Part shown: positions 55,614 through 64,000 of the stretch, one piece after another
How the letters are laid out: each line of letters opens with the position of its first letter
How positions within the stretch are numbered: position 1 is the stretch's first letter
Assembly: GCA_019925095.2 (NCBI GenBank)
Contig: CM034392.1
Location: 12,605,887-12,669,886 of the forward strand
From: Dendrolimus kikuchii
Taxonomy: Eukaryota; Arthropoda; Insecta; Lepidoptera; Lasiocampidae
Direction of reading: 5' to 3'
DNA length: 64,000 nucleotides
Program-made: the position numbers and the translations under genes
Notes under the pieces: model-generated
The model's input: only the letters and a program-made list of their open reading frames with translations
Databases searched by the model: none
What the model was told of the DNA's origin: nothing

Positions 55614-55772
55614 GGATGAAATAGGAGAGTTTTCGGGACAAAAATATATTTATCTCTGTTTGCTATGCCCGTACGGAAAAACTAATGGACCAATTTGGCT
55701 GAAATTCAGTATATATGTAAATTTAATACCGAGGGTGGACAAAGGATATATATTTTTTTGGGATAGATTTAT
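55614..55772 (+). mobile_element. Fragment H8 of a family S/Helitron composite
   Basis: GTTTCGGCACGGATGAAATA GGAGAGTTTTCGGGACAAAA ... ACCGAGGGTGGACAAAGGAT, nearly identical to 52459-52620 in H5 and including the same family S to Helitron junction. Confidence 0.85.
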
Positions 55773-55774
55773 TT

Positions 55775-55835
55775 GGGATACTTATATCAACAAGCATCGT
55801 ACGAGACGTACGATGCTTGTTGATATAAGTATCCC
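55775..55835. repeat. Perfect 29-bp foldback at the 5' end of a LINE fragment
   Basis: Left arm GGGATACTTATATCAACAAG CATCGTACG, loop AGA, right arm its exact inverse. The right arm is coding sequence of the LINE that follows (RTMLVDISIP in frame); the left arm is an inverted extra copy. Confidence 0.95.
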
Positions 55836-56097
55836 ACATGACTGTAATCTCGTGAAAGCTGAAATTGACAAATTAACGAAATACCTTGACCTCGCGCACG
55901 AGATTACGGCCATGTGGCATATGGACTCAACGATCATCGTACCGATAGTGGTGTCTGTTAACGGTCTAATAGCGAAGAGCCTCGACCAACACCTAGAGAA
56001 GCTCTCGCTCGGTAAAAGGGTGAAGGGCCAGATGCAGAAGGCGGTTCTCCTGAGCACGGCACACATTGAGAGGAAGTTCCTGTCTCTGGAGCCTTAA
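55807..56097 (+). pseudogene. LINE ORF2 C-terminal fragment
   Basis: Open frame RTMLVDISIPHDCNLVKAEI DKLTKYLDLAHEITAMWHMD STIIVPIVVSVNGLIAKSLD ... STAHIERKFLSLEP then TAA. This C-terminus (HEITAMW...STIIVPIVVS) is that of an abundant lepidopteran non-LTR element; I do not assign the clade. The 5' end is truncated at the foldback. Confidence 0.8.
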
Positions 56098-56159
56098 CCA
56101 CCGGTAGTTTGTACCCTAGGCCCCGCTGTCGACGGACGTCATCTTTTTATATTTTTTTA

Positions 56160-56192
56160 ATATGTGTTTATATATATATATATATATATGTA
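56160..56192. repeat. (TA)n simple sequence
   Basis: TATATATATATATATATATG after TGTGTTTA, probably the 3' tail of the preceding LINE fragment. Confidence 0.8.
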
Positions 56193-56199
56193 TTAAAAA

Positions 56200-56400
56200 A
56201 CACCTTCCATGATCAAATTGATCGTGTACTAGCAGAGGGTGATGGCAGGAGCCTTAAGAACAGACGAGTGTGCATGACAAGAGTTATGAATGTCATAGAA
56301 GCAAGTGAGGTGCGTAAGAATGGGCCTAAATGGCGCTCTGTTGTTCGTGCCTACCCCGCAAGGGAACTGGCGTGAAGTTATGTATGTATGTATGTATGTA
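56200..56400 (+). pseudogene. Second LINE C-terminal fragment with (ATGT)n tail
   Basis: Frame IDRVLAEGDGRSLKNRRVCM TRVMNVIEASEVRKNGPKWR SVVRAYPARELA then stop, followed by TATGTATGTATGTATGTA. The tetranucleotide tail fits a LINE 3' end. Family not identified. Confidence 0.5.
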
Positions 56401-56459
56401 AAAAAACATAAAAAAATATATAAATAAATATATGTGAAATAATAACAATGACTGTTAAA

Positions 56460-57110
56460 ACTAGCAGGGGAGCTTTGTGGCGAAGCTTTAGGTGAGTAGC
56501 GACACCTCGGATCCGACTCCGGGGGCCAAGGCAAGGCCCCCACCACCGTGCTTGCCTTAGCCAGCCGGCACGGAGTGGAGATTGCTAGAGCTAAAACTCA
56601 AGCTCCAGGGGTAGACGTGCATCACGTCAGAAGTAGTTTCGGTGAACCTGCAGCCCACCTCTCTAAACCCCCTTAGCCACTCAAACCCATGTTGTCCCTG
56701 CCTTCTATGGCATTTTTTGGGGCCCATGCAGGGAGTGGCGAGTCACCGTCCACCTATTTTTCCATGTTCTCCGAACATTGCGACGGGCAGACGCCATAGT
56801 CCCCATATTCCCAGACCTCTAGTACCACTAGCAGTTCACCCCAATAGCCCGGTACTTTTTGTCTTCATTTCCCACAATAGTCCTACACTGGCCGGGGCTT
56901 GTCCTTGGCTGCTTTACTATATGGTGTAGACAGGGATAATCGCCGGTCAGTGTCACGCCACATTTACATTAAATTTGTCAAAGGGCCTCTACGCGTTGGC
57001 CTTCCCATGGCCCCACGCAAGCCCTCCAAAAGTCCAGGCCATTTTTATGGCCCGTGGTCTTTAAAGATATACATTATGACTGATAATAATAATAATGGTG
57101 ATTTCTCCAT
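56460..57110 (+). mobile_element. Probable LINE 5' UTR/ORF1 start fragment
   Basis: GC-rich sequence (CACCTCGGATCCGACTCCGG GGGCCAAGGCAAGGCCCCC) followed by ATGACTGATAATAATAATAA TGG at 57076, which could start an ORF1 (MTDNNNNGDFSIYSG). Retained 5' ends are rare, so the call is tentative. Confidence 0.35.
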
Positions 57111-57364
57111 CTACTCTGGACCGATTTTCAATGTTTTTTCTTTCTTCGTAGGAATACCTATACATCTGAGGTGTTCCCATGGTTACCAAGTCAGAATCTA
57201 ATTAGTGGATCGCAGGGAAATCAAGAACAACCCTTGTTGACGAGCGTCAATACCGAAAAGTACCTTGTATACGTCTCTCAGTAGTACAATTTCTACAGGC
57301 GCTAATATATCATTTCCAAAGGTATTAAGTGCTTGCGCAACTAAAAAGAGAAAAAATATTTTTT

Positions 57365-57597
57365 TAACAAAAACAAAGCCGACTACAAACTCAAAAGCAA
57401 AAAATAAATATTTAACCGCCTTCTTTCTACAATATCTTGAAGCCGGTGCAAAGTGAAACATAAAAATTACTATATTTTGCCCATTTGTTGTTGTTTTTTA
57501 TATTTTACTTGGCTCCGACCAAGATGTTGTAGAAAGAAAGTGGTTAAACATTTATTTTTTGCTTTTTAGTTTGAAGTCAGTTTTGTTTTTTAAAAAA
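57365..57597. repeat. Inverted-repeat (foldback) element, ~85-bp arms
   Basis: ACAAAGCCGACTACAAACTC AAAAGCAAAAAATAAAT ... TTTCTACAATATCTTGAAGC CGG at the left has its diverged inverse at the right (CCAAGATGTTGTAGAAAGAA ... AAGTCAGTTTTGTTTTTT). About 60 bp separate the arms. Confidence 0.75.
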
Positions 57598-57603
57598 AAA
57601 ATG

Positions 57604-57840
57604 TTTTTTTTAATTTTATTTTTATTGCAGGACTTCAGCAGACAGGCAGACGGCCCACTTGATGGAAAGCGGTTACCATCGCCTATGGACATTTGCAACA
57701 CCAAAGGTGCTACAAATGCGCTGCTGCTCTCTTAAGGGAGACTGGAACCTGGTCACTAATGCCGGAACACAACTCAAGGTTGTTATGGCGACATACTTTA
57801 GACCAAGGGTGGTAGCCAACCAGTCGGGCAAATACCCTAT
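57604..57840 (-). repeat. 'Family S' copy, minus strand, 5'-truncated
   Basis: ATTTTTATTGCAGGACTTCA GCAGACAGG ... CCAAGGGTGGTAGCCAACCA ... GGGCAAATACCCTAT. Close to the full-length copies. Confidence 0.88.
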
Positions 57841-58192
57841 CTGTTTAATGTTAATTTGTTTTTTTTATTTTGTTGGCAATTGGCTCGTTCTTTATCGAAC
57901 TATCATTACTGTCAGTGTCAGGTGTGAAAAAAATGTAGATCTTCTACTGGCAACATTTTGAATTTGCCGCCATATAATTACGCCACGACTGACTCACCAG
58001 ACTCTACCGATCCATGTTTTGCTACGGGACTTATTATATGGACACACTTTCTATTCTATTTTTGCGTATAATGGCTCCAACGCATTAGGCATTGATTTTG
58101 CCAACGTCACTATGGACACACACAAAAGAAAAAAGAAAGGAAGAAAATTGACAACTTGACAATTGACAACTTATATACAAAATATATACATG
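57841..58192. other. Intergenic, nothing recognised
   Basis: No gene or repeat recognised. Confidence 0.5.
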
Positions 58193-59070
58193 TTTTTTTT
58201 TTAAGGCGGGGGAAATGCTATTTACGCACAATACTGGGTCCTTTGCAAGGGATTAGACCATAGTTGATCATGAAGGCTTTCCCCTTTGACAAGGGGCAAT
58301 ACGAACAATAATCAAGCCAGCTTGTGTGGAGACTCAGAGAAGTTGCACGGGCAACACCCACTACCTACTAAAACCACCCTTCTCCCATGTGCCCCGCGCT
58401 TTTTATGAAGGAAAGGCTGAGACTTAGAACGTAGTTACGCCCAGTCCGATCCAGCGCAAAAAGTGCCTGAATGTGCCCCGGGAATCAGAACACATTCACT
58501 TCGTCAGCGGGGGTGATGAATCCTTTATAGCTAAAGGCCCCCCGAAGCGGTATTATTCAAGGTGGGAAGTCATGCGCATACCTGCGTCTCCGGATGCCAG
58601 CCAACCACCGGCGTCCGCGTGGAGTCGCATTAGTACGCGCAATAATACTCCTCTCCCTATCTCGTTCGGCGGCCTCTTTGAGAGACATTACCGTCTCACA
58701 AAAAGTAACCGCAGCCCCCCAGGTATCGCTGCTATGCAGCATGGCTTTCACCAGACTGCAGAGCGAGTCGATCGCTCCTACTTGTGTCTCGAGTTCGAAA
58801 CGCTGCGGCGCCCATGCCGCACACTCGACTAGCGTATGAAACGCCGTGTCGTAAGTATCTGTGTCATCCTGAAGGTCAGGGTTCCGCTTTCGCAGGTGAC
58901 CCATTCCATTAACTGCGGCCTGATTGCCTCCACCGTGTAGCCGCCGGCCGCAGGGTTTTCCAACTTTTGAGACCAGATGGCGAGCATGGAGGCGGTTTCC
59001 CGCTTCCTGATCGCCTCGAGATATATATATGTTAATAAAAGAGATTTGCGGCGTTTGACGGCTTGCCACT
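58193..59070 (-). mobile_element. R1-type LINE fragment, minus strand
   Basis: T run at 58193 (minus-strand A tail), UTR matching the copy at 32225-33121 (ACAATACTGGGTCCTTTGCA AGG), then coding for the C-terminus on the minus strand: DTAFHTLVECAAWAPQRFEL ETQ, SLCSLVKAMLHSSDTWGAAV, KEAAERDRERSIIARTNAT, WLAGIRRRRYAHDFPP. 5'-truncated at about 59070. Confidence 0.85.
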
Positions 59071-59090
59071 TGAAGATGTTTGATATTTTT

Positions 59091-59344
59091 GAGTTTTTGG
59101 CGGGAACTGAAAGGGGACGTTGTACTGCGCAGTTTTATTTTCAAAAAATCTGTAAAATCACTCTAAAATGAACAATAGTTGATAGTTTTGCGTAGTAATT
59201 ATGTGTTTTTGTGAGAAATATGAACTGTATAGTCAAATGTGGCCTTTCGAGTTTTCACAAGAACTCCGTTATAAGGCGTCGATTGTAGCCTACAATACGC
59301 CTGGCTTAAAGGCCTAGTTGCCAAGCCTTAAACATTAAAAAAAA
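59091..59344 (+). repeat. Retroposed short repeat 'family G', copy B
   Basis: GAGTTTTTGGCGGGAACTGA AAGGGG ... GTGGCCTTTCGAGTTTTCAC AAGAACTCCGTT ... TTGTAGCCTACAATAC ... CTTAAACATTAAAAAAAA. Flanked by TGATATTTTT at 59081-59090 and 59345-59354. TTGGCGGGAA is a perfect E2F-type site. Confidence 0.85.
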
Positions 59345-59378
59345 TGATATTTTTTTACGTACATTTCATTTTATTTGG

Positions 59379-59723
59379 GGAGTTTTTGGCGGGAACTGAA
59401 AGGAGACGTTGTGCTGTGCAGTTTTATTTTCTAAAAATGTGTAAAATTACTCTAATATGAACAATAGTTGTAAGATATTGATAGTTTTTGAGTAGTAATT
59501 ATGTGTTTTGTGAGAAATGTGAACTGTATAGTCAACTGTGGCCTTTTGAGTTTTCACAAGAACTCCGTTGAATGCACTGAAGAGAGGTCCATGGTTGAAT
59601 GGCGTTAGTTGTAGCCTACAATACAACTACGCGACTATTATACGAAGACTTAAACATCATAATTGGCTGTATGGACTAGATTCTTTTGCCTGCCTTTGTG
59701 GCGAATACAACTACTACTACTAC
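59379..59723 (+). repeat. Retroposed short repeat 'family G', copy C
   Basis: Starts GGAGTTTTTGGCGGGAACTG AAAGGAGACG, shows the family blocks, has an extra 3' segment ending in a (CTA)n tail (ACAACTACTACTACTAC). Flanked by TCATTTTATTTGG at 59366-59378 and 59724-59736, a 13-bp target-site duplication. It lies 340 bp upstream of the Ciao1 start. Confidence 0.85.
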
Positions 59724-60061
59724 TCATTTTATTTGGAGGTTGGATTAAACAATTTAAATTAAATAAAAACATAATTTGTGTTTATTATTATTATTTTGCG
59801 AGTTTTATATCTGTCCATTTGCTTAAAGTTAATAAAATATAATAAAGCCTTATTAGGAGGAATCAATTTAAAGTAAGTATAGGTACATAATATTAGTAAT
59901 GTCCAGGTTAATATTCATAAAAAAAACATTGCAGATCTATATGCTAATTAGTGTTTGATTTAATTAAAATTGATCAATATAGGTTTATTAGTAATCCATT
60001 ATAAACAATTTTACTAGTTTAAAGAGCTGAATAGTACCGAATATTACTTATACAGACAGAA

Positions 60062-61211
60062 ATGGTGAATCTAGAACTATCACAAATCTTGACTGGTCAC
60101 AAAGGAATTGTTTGGAATGTATCGTGGCACCCTCAAGGGAATGTTATTGCATCGTGTGGCGAAGATAAGACAATAAAGTTGTGGAGTAAGGAAGGAGTAC
60201 AATGGACCATAAAAACTGTTCTAGTTGATGGACATCAGCGAACAATTAGGGAAGTGGCTTGGTCGCCATGTGGAAATTTTCTAGCTTCAGCAAGTTTTGA
60301 TGCAACTACTGCTATATGGGATAAAAAAAGTGGTGTGTATTATAGATGACATTTATAGCAATACAAGAAATGGATAAGAAATTAATGATAGTATTTCGAT
60401 AGGTCAATTTGAATGCAATGCTACACTGGAAGGACACGAGAATGAGGTGAAAAGTGTGGCCTGGTCGCCTTCTGGGCAGCTATTAGCAACCTGCGGTCGT
60501 GATAAATCAGTGTGGGTGTGGGAGGTGGCGGGGGATGATGAATATGAATGTGAAGCAGTCCTCAATGCACACAACCAAGATGTCAAGAAAGTTTGTACAA
60601 ATCTCATGAAGTTCCTTATAAACCACATTGAAAAATTATAAAATAAGTGATTTTGTTTATAGGTAGCTTGGCATCCATCTTTAGATGTCCTTGCATCTGC
60701 ATCATATGACAACACAGTCAAAATGTATAAGGAAGACTCTGCAGATAATGACTGGACTTGTGTAGCAACACTTCAGTCACATGACTCAACAGTCTGGAGT
60801 TTGGCTTTTGACAATACTGGAGAGAGATTAGCCACATGCAGTGATGACAAAACTGTTAAAATTTGGAAAGAATATAAATCAGACAACCAAGAAGGTGTAA
60901 TTGTTAATGATAAGGAATCAGTTTGGAAGTGTGTCTGTACATTGTCTGGTTACCACACCCGCAGTGTCTATGACATTGCCTGGTGTCATAAAACTGGCCT
61001 TATAGCAACTGCATGTGGTGATGATATAATTAGAATTTTCAAAGAAAGTGAAGATTCTGATCTAAATGCACCTACTTTTGATCTTATGTGCACCAAGCTT
61101 AATGCACACACCCAAGATGTAAATTGTGTCAAATGGAATCCACTTGGAAACCAAGAGTTACTGTCTTGCAGTGATGATGGTGAAATAAGATTGTGGAAAT
61201 GTTCAGAATAG
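60062..61211 (+). CDS. Ciao1: Cytosolic iron-sulfur protein assembly protein Ciao1 (WD40)
   Basis: Three exons: 60062-60332, 60403-60590, 60663-61211 (1008 nt, 335 aa), GT-AG, in frame. A seven-bladed WD40 propeller: repeats begin [116 protein letters not shown] and [18 protein letters not shown], most closing in W or similar (IKLWS, AIWDK, VWVWE, VKIWK, IRLWK). Length fits CIAO1 (about 335-340 aa). Ciao1 acts in the cytosolic CIA targeting complex, delivering Fe-S clusters to nuclear and cytosolic proteins. The short introns are typical of compact housekeeping genes. Nif3l1 starts 282 nt downstream on the same strand. Confidence 0.95.
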
Positions 61212-61493
61212 ATTATTATAAATGAATAGTAAATAGTTAGGTTAACTATACTGGAAATGATTCATATAATTTCATCAAGAAACATATATATGTATATGTA
61301 CTTTTGCATGATTATGCGATATTATTGTTAAATTTAATCTGTGTATGTAAACAATAGTATTAAGAGGGACTTTCTCCATTAAATTAGACTTAGTTTCAAA
61401 TGATTGTTTAATTCTCTAATTTTCAGCTATAACATAATTGTATGACTCTTTATTGTTACATGTGGTACTTTTGAATTTTATAGATTTCATCTA

Positions 61494-63942
61494 ATGATAT
61501 TCAAATTATTAAGGAGTGTGGCATCAAATAAAGTCTTTTTGAAAAAGCATTATTCAACTGTTGTTCCAAAAATGTCTTCTGTAGAAAATATTGGAGTTTC
61601 CTTGGACAAAATAATATGTGTTCTTGAAGAGTTTGCACCAAAACATTTGTCAGAGAGTTGGGATAATACTGGGCTATTGGTAGAGCCATTTACAGCAAGG
61701 TATGTATTTACCATTTTATTTCTGGTAACTTGGGCTAACATCCAACATACATATGTACTAATTGTCAATGTCGAGACAAAAAGGGGCTACATTCCTTTTC
61801 AATATATCATCCCTGTATTCAGTATTATGAAAACTATTCACATCCAAGGTCATGGACAAAGACTTAAACACTTTCACTTCATATATGTTTTTATTAGTAA
61901 GAATTTATTTTCTAAGTAAATTGGACACTGATATCTTTAATATGGCCTTGCTGTTTATATCTTGCAAATCTGAACTTCTCTATTTCAAGAATTATTATTA
62001 CCATTCCAGAAATATCAAAAAAATTTTGCTGACCAATGACTTAACAGAGGATGTTGCTTTTGAGGGCTTAAAAGAAGAATGTGAAATGATTATCTCATAC
62101 CACCCACCAATATTTACACCATTGAAGTCTGTAGTTCAGAAGTGAGTATTTCAGATTGCTTTTTTAGTAAGGCCTTTGTAATGAAGTGTTTTTGTATTCA
62201 GTAGTCACTTGACAGGTAACTGGATTCATGTAACTAAATGCTTAAACTGGATATACACATAACCTTGCCTAAGGTTTTATCTGGAAGTTTTGCTTGTGTA
62301 AGCCTCTAAGGTTAAGCATGCATTATTTATTAATACTGAATTAACACCTTCACAGCTAGGTCTGGTATAGACAAATCATAGTCTTAGCACAGCTTTAGAG
62401 GCTTGAGCAACCAAAATACAGGTGTGAAGCTTGTGCTAACAGTAGTCCTTTCATTATAAATTTAATTTAATTTAATATAGCATTTTTTGGTTGCTCTTGT
62501 ATAAAGGTCTTGGATAAGACATTATAACTTATTACTTATAGTGACTATAACCGGTTTCAAGCAAACTATGCAATTTTTTTAAATTTGATGATAATGATTT
62601 ATGGTCTTATTCATATTGAGTTAGAGTAAGTTTATATGATTACAATGACCTTGGGTTGAGCAGCTAACCATTTAACGGCTTACGTTACTCAACACAGAGG
62701 CTCTGGTTTCAATTCTTGGTATGGTAAATTTCGGAAATAAATTTTCTCTATTATTTACAATGGTCTGGGTGTCGGGGATCTACCCCAGGGTAGTCTGTTG
62801 TATATTACCCATAACACAAGCTTAACTTGCTTAATTTGGGGGTCTACAATATGTGTTTGTCTGGCGATTATATTATTACTTTTCATGGTTCTTGAACAAA
62901 ACTTTAAACATATTCTAACTCAATATAAATAGGACCATAAATGTTTATTTATCAAGTAAGAATAAAAGTGGTATATTATTAAGAGCTAAATTAGAAGTAT
63001 TTTTTTTGTACTAATAGGATTGGAAAGTGAATAACTAGGAATTTTGGTGACTCGATCCAACATACCCTCAAGTTCTTTTACCCTGGTAATGAACAGAAGC
63101 CATTAGTACTAACCACTCAATAGAACATTTTCCATAAATATATAGATTTTATAAATACAAACAGCAAAGGTACCAGAACTTTTTTGAGTTTAGTTTTAGT
63201 ATGAGAGAACCATATAATATATAAAATAATCTAATGGAAGAAGTAACTATAGCATAATCTTTATATGTATGTTAATCTATATTTTTATATCTTTTATCAC
63301 TATAATCTTTATTTTTAAAGAAATAATATTACTTAACTACTTTTCTAAAAAATTATTACATTATTTTCTTTATCTGCATCTATTGTACTTCAGTATTTGT
63401 GTTATTTATCCTCACATTGACATTATTATGTCAAATGCAGTATCTTTTATTTGCAGGTCTTGGAAAGAAAGGATTGTGTCAATATTGCTTGAAAATCGTA
63501 TAGCTTTGTATTCCCCACATACCAGTTGGGATAGTGTAAAAGGCGGGGTTAATGATTGGTTAGCCTCGGCATTCAATGTTTTTGAGTCTGTACCAATTGT
63601 ACCAGGCAGTGAACCTCATTTTGGAGCTGGAAGGTAGGGTGTTATGAAGTTAAACTGTCCTTTCAAAAATTTCATATCATATAAAAAGTAATTGAAAGTT
63701 GTTGGTAATATACACAACTGTTTGATTTTATGCAATATGCATTTGCAGATTTTTAAATTTAACTTCAAAAGTAACATTATCAGAAGCTGTTACCAAAGTT
63801 AAGTCACTTACTGGATTGGAATATGTGAGATTGGCTCTTGCCAAGGGAAAAGAAATTAATGATGAAATTAGTACAGTAGCACTTTGCGCTGGTTCAGGAG
63901 CTTCTGTTCTAAAAGGAGTGTCTGCTAACCTTTATCTCACAG
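61494..63942 (+). CDS. Nif3l1: NIF3-like protein 1, partial (3' end outside window)
   Basis: Four exons and continuing: 61494-61699, 62010-62141, 63457-63633, 63749-63942, then a donor (ACAG|GTACTA). Frames join exactly. The product begins MIFKLLRSVASNKVFLKKHY STVVPKMSSVEN, a basic, Ser-rich mitochondrial-type leader, followed by the NIF3 hallmark FAPKHLSESWDNTGLLVEP, KILLTNDLTEDVAFEG, MIISYHPPIFTPLKSV (His pair region that binds metal), LYSPHTSWDSVKGGVNDWLA and VALCAGSGASVLKG. NIF3-family proteins bind divalent metals and are widely conserved; the biochemical role is uncertain. A second in-frame ATG at 61572 (MSSVEN) could give a form without leader. At least 236 aa are in the window. Confidence 0.93.
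62591..62942. mobile_element. TIR element containing SINE-like sequence, in Nif3l1 intron
   Basis: Inverted ends: TTTATGGTCTTATTCATATT GAGTTAGAGTAAGTTT at the left and the inverse of TTTATGGTCCTATTTATATT GAGTTAGAATATGTTT at the right. Inside is a tRNA-like SINE sequence (GGTTGAGCAGCTAACC ... CTCTGGTTTCAATTCTTGG ... TTGTATATTACCCATAACAC). About 350 bp, no ORF. Confidence 0.75.
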
Positions 63943-64000
63943 GTACTAATATCATTATAATACCAAATGTAATTACTTTTTAAGATTTCTTATTGTCACA

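Noticed and set aside
59230..59260. Pol III box A/B (tRNA-type SINE) in family G
   Set aside because: TAGTCAAATGTGG and TTTCGAGTTTT weakly resemble box A and box B but are too close together to form an internal promoter.
62640..62720. A functional tRNA gene
   Set aside because: The tRNA-like sequence lacks a pairable acceptor stem and is embedded in a SINE-like unit inside a TIR element.

Overview
This is a window of an insect nuclear genome, almost certainly from a moth or butterfly (Lepidoptera). The sequence is AT-rich. Its genes are split by GT-AG introns, and most of the space between exons is occupied by mariner elements, R1-type and other LINE fragments, tRNA-derived SINE pieces, and Helitron-like elements of the kind common in Lepidoptera (5' end TCCCTATTAATATTATAAAT, 3' hairpin followed by CTAG). 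Species and chromosome cannot be read from the sequence. Gene layout, left to right: (1) Mob4 (phocein, a STRIPAK subunit), plus strand, 3895-6446, four exons, 223 aa. (2) An Alba-domain RNase P/MRP subunit (Rpp25-like), minus strand, 8848-10886, four exons, 170 aa, convergent with Mob4; a degenerate mariner lies between them and ends 26 bp from the Rpp25-like stop. (3) A secreted mini integrin-beta-like gene, plus, 13167-15797, three exons, 188 aa, with signal peptide, PSI-like and I-EGF-like cysteine modules but no beta-I domain and no membrane anchor. (4) About 21 kb with no convincing gene (15.8-37 kb), filled with transposons and short repeats. (5) Tyrosine decarboxylase (Tdc, tyramine/octopamine synthesis), plus, 37268-51278, ten constitutive coding exons giving 627 aa, a possible 66-nt in-frame cassette exon and one GC-AG intron. 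(6) 51.4-60 kb, repeats only, including four neighbouring Helitron-family copies with large internal minisatellites. (7) Ciao1 (cytosolic Fe-S assembly WD40 protein), plus, 60062-61211, 335 aa. (8) A NIF3-like gene (Nif3l1), plus, from 61494, running off the right end. The genes are housekeeping or neuromodulator genes and do not form a common pathway. The most unusual signals are in the repeats. A Helitron family carries an internal 9-bp-periodic minisatellite whose unit sequence differs between copies while period and register are kept. A short retroposed repeat family with target-site duplications carries an E2F-like motif and sits just upstream of both Mob4 and Ciao1. A truncated LINE begins with a perfect inverted copy of its own first 29 nt. 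A roughly 160-bp direct duplication flanks an insertion in a Tdc intron. All exon boundaries were placed by hand from splice consensus, reading frame and remembered family sequence; no alignment or transcript data were available.
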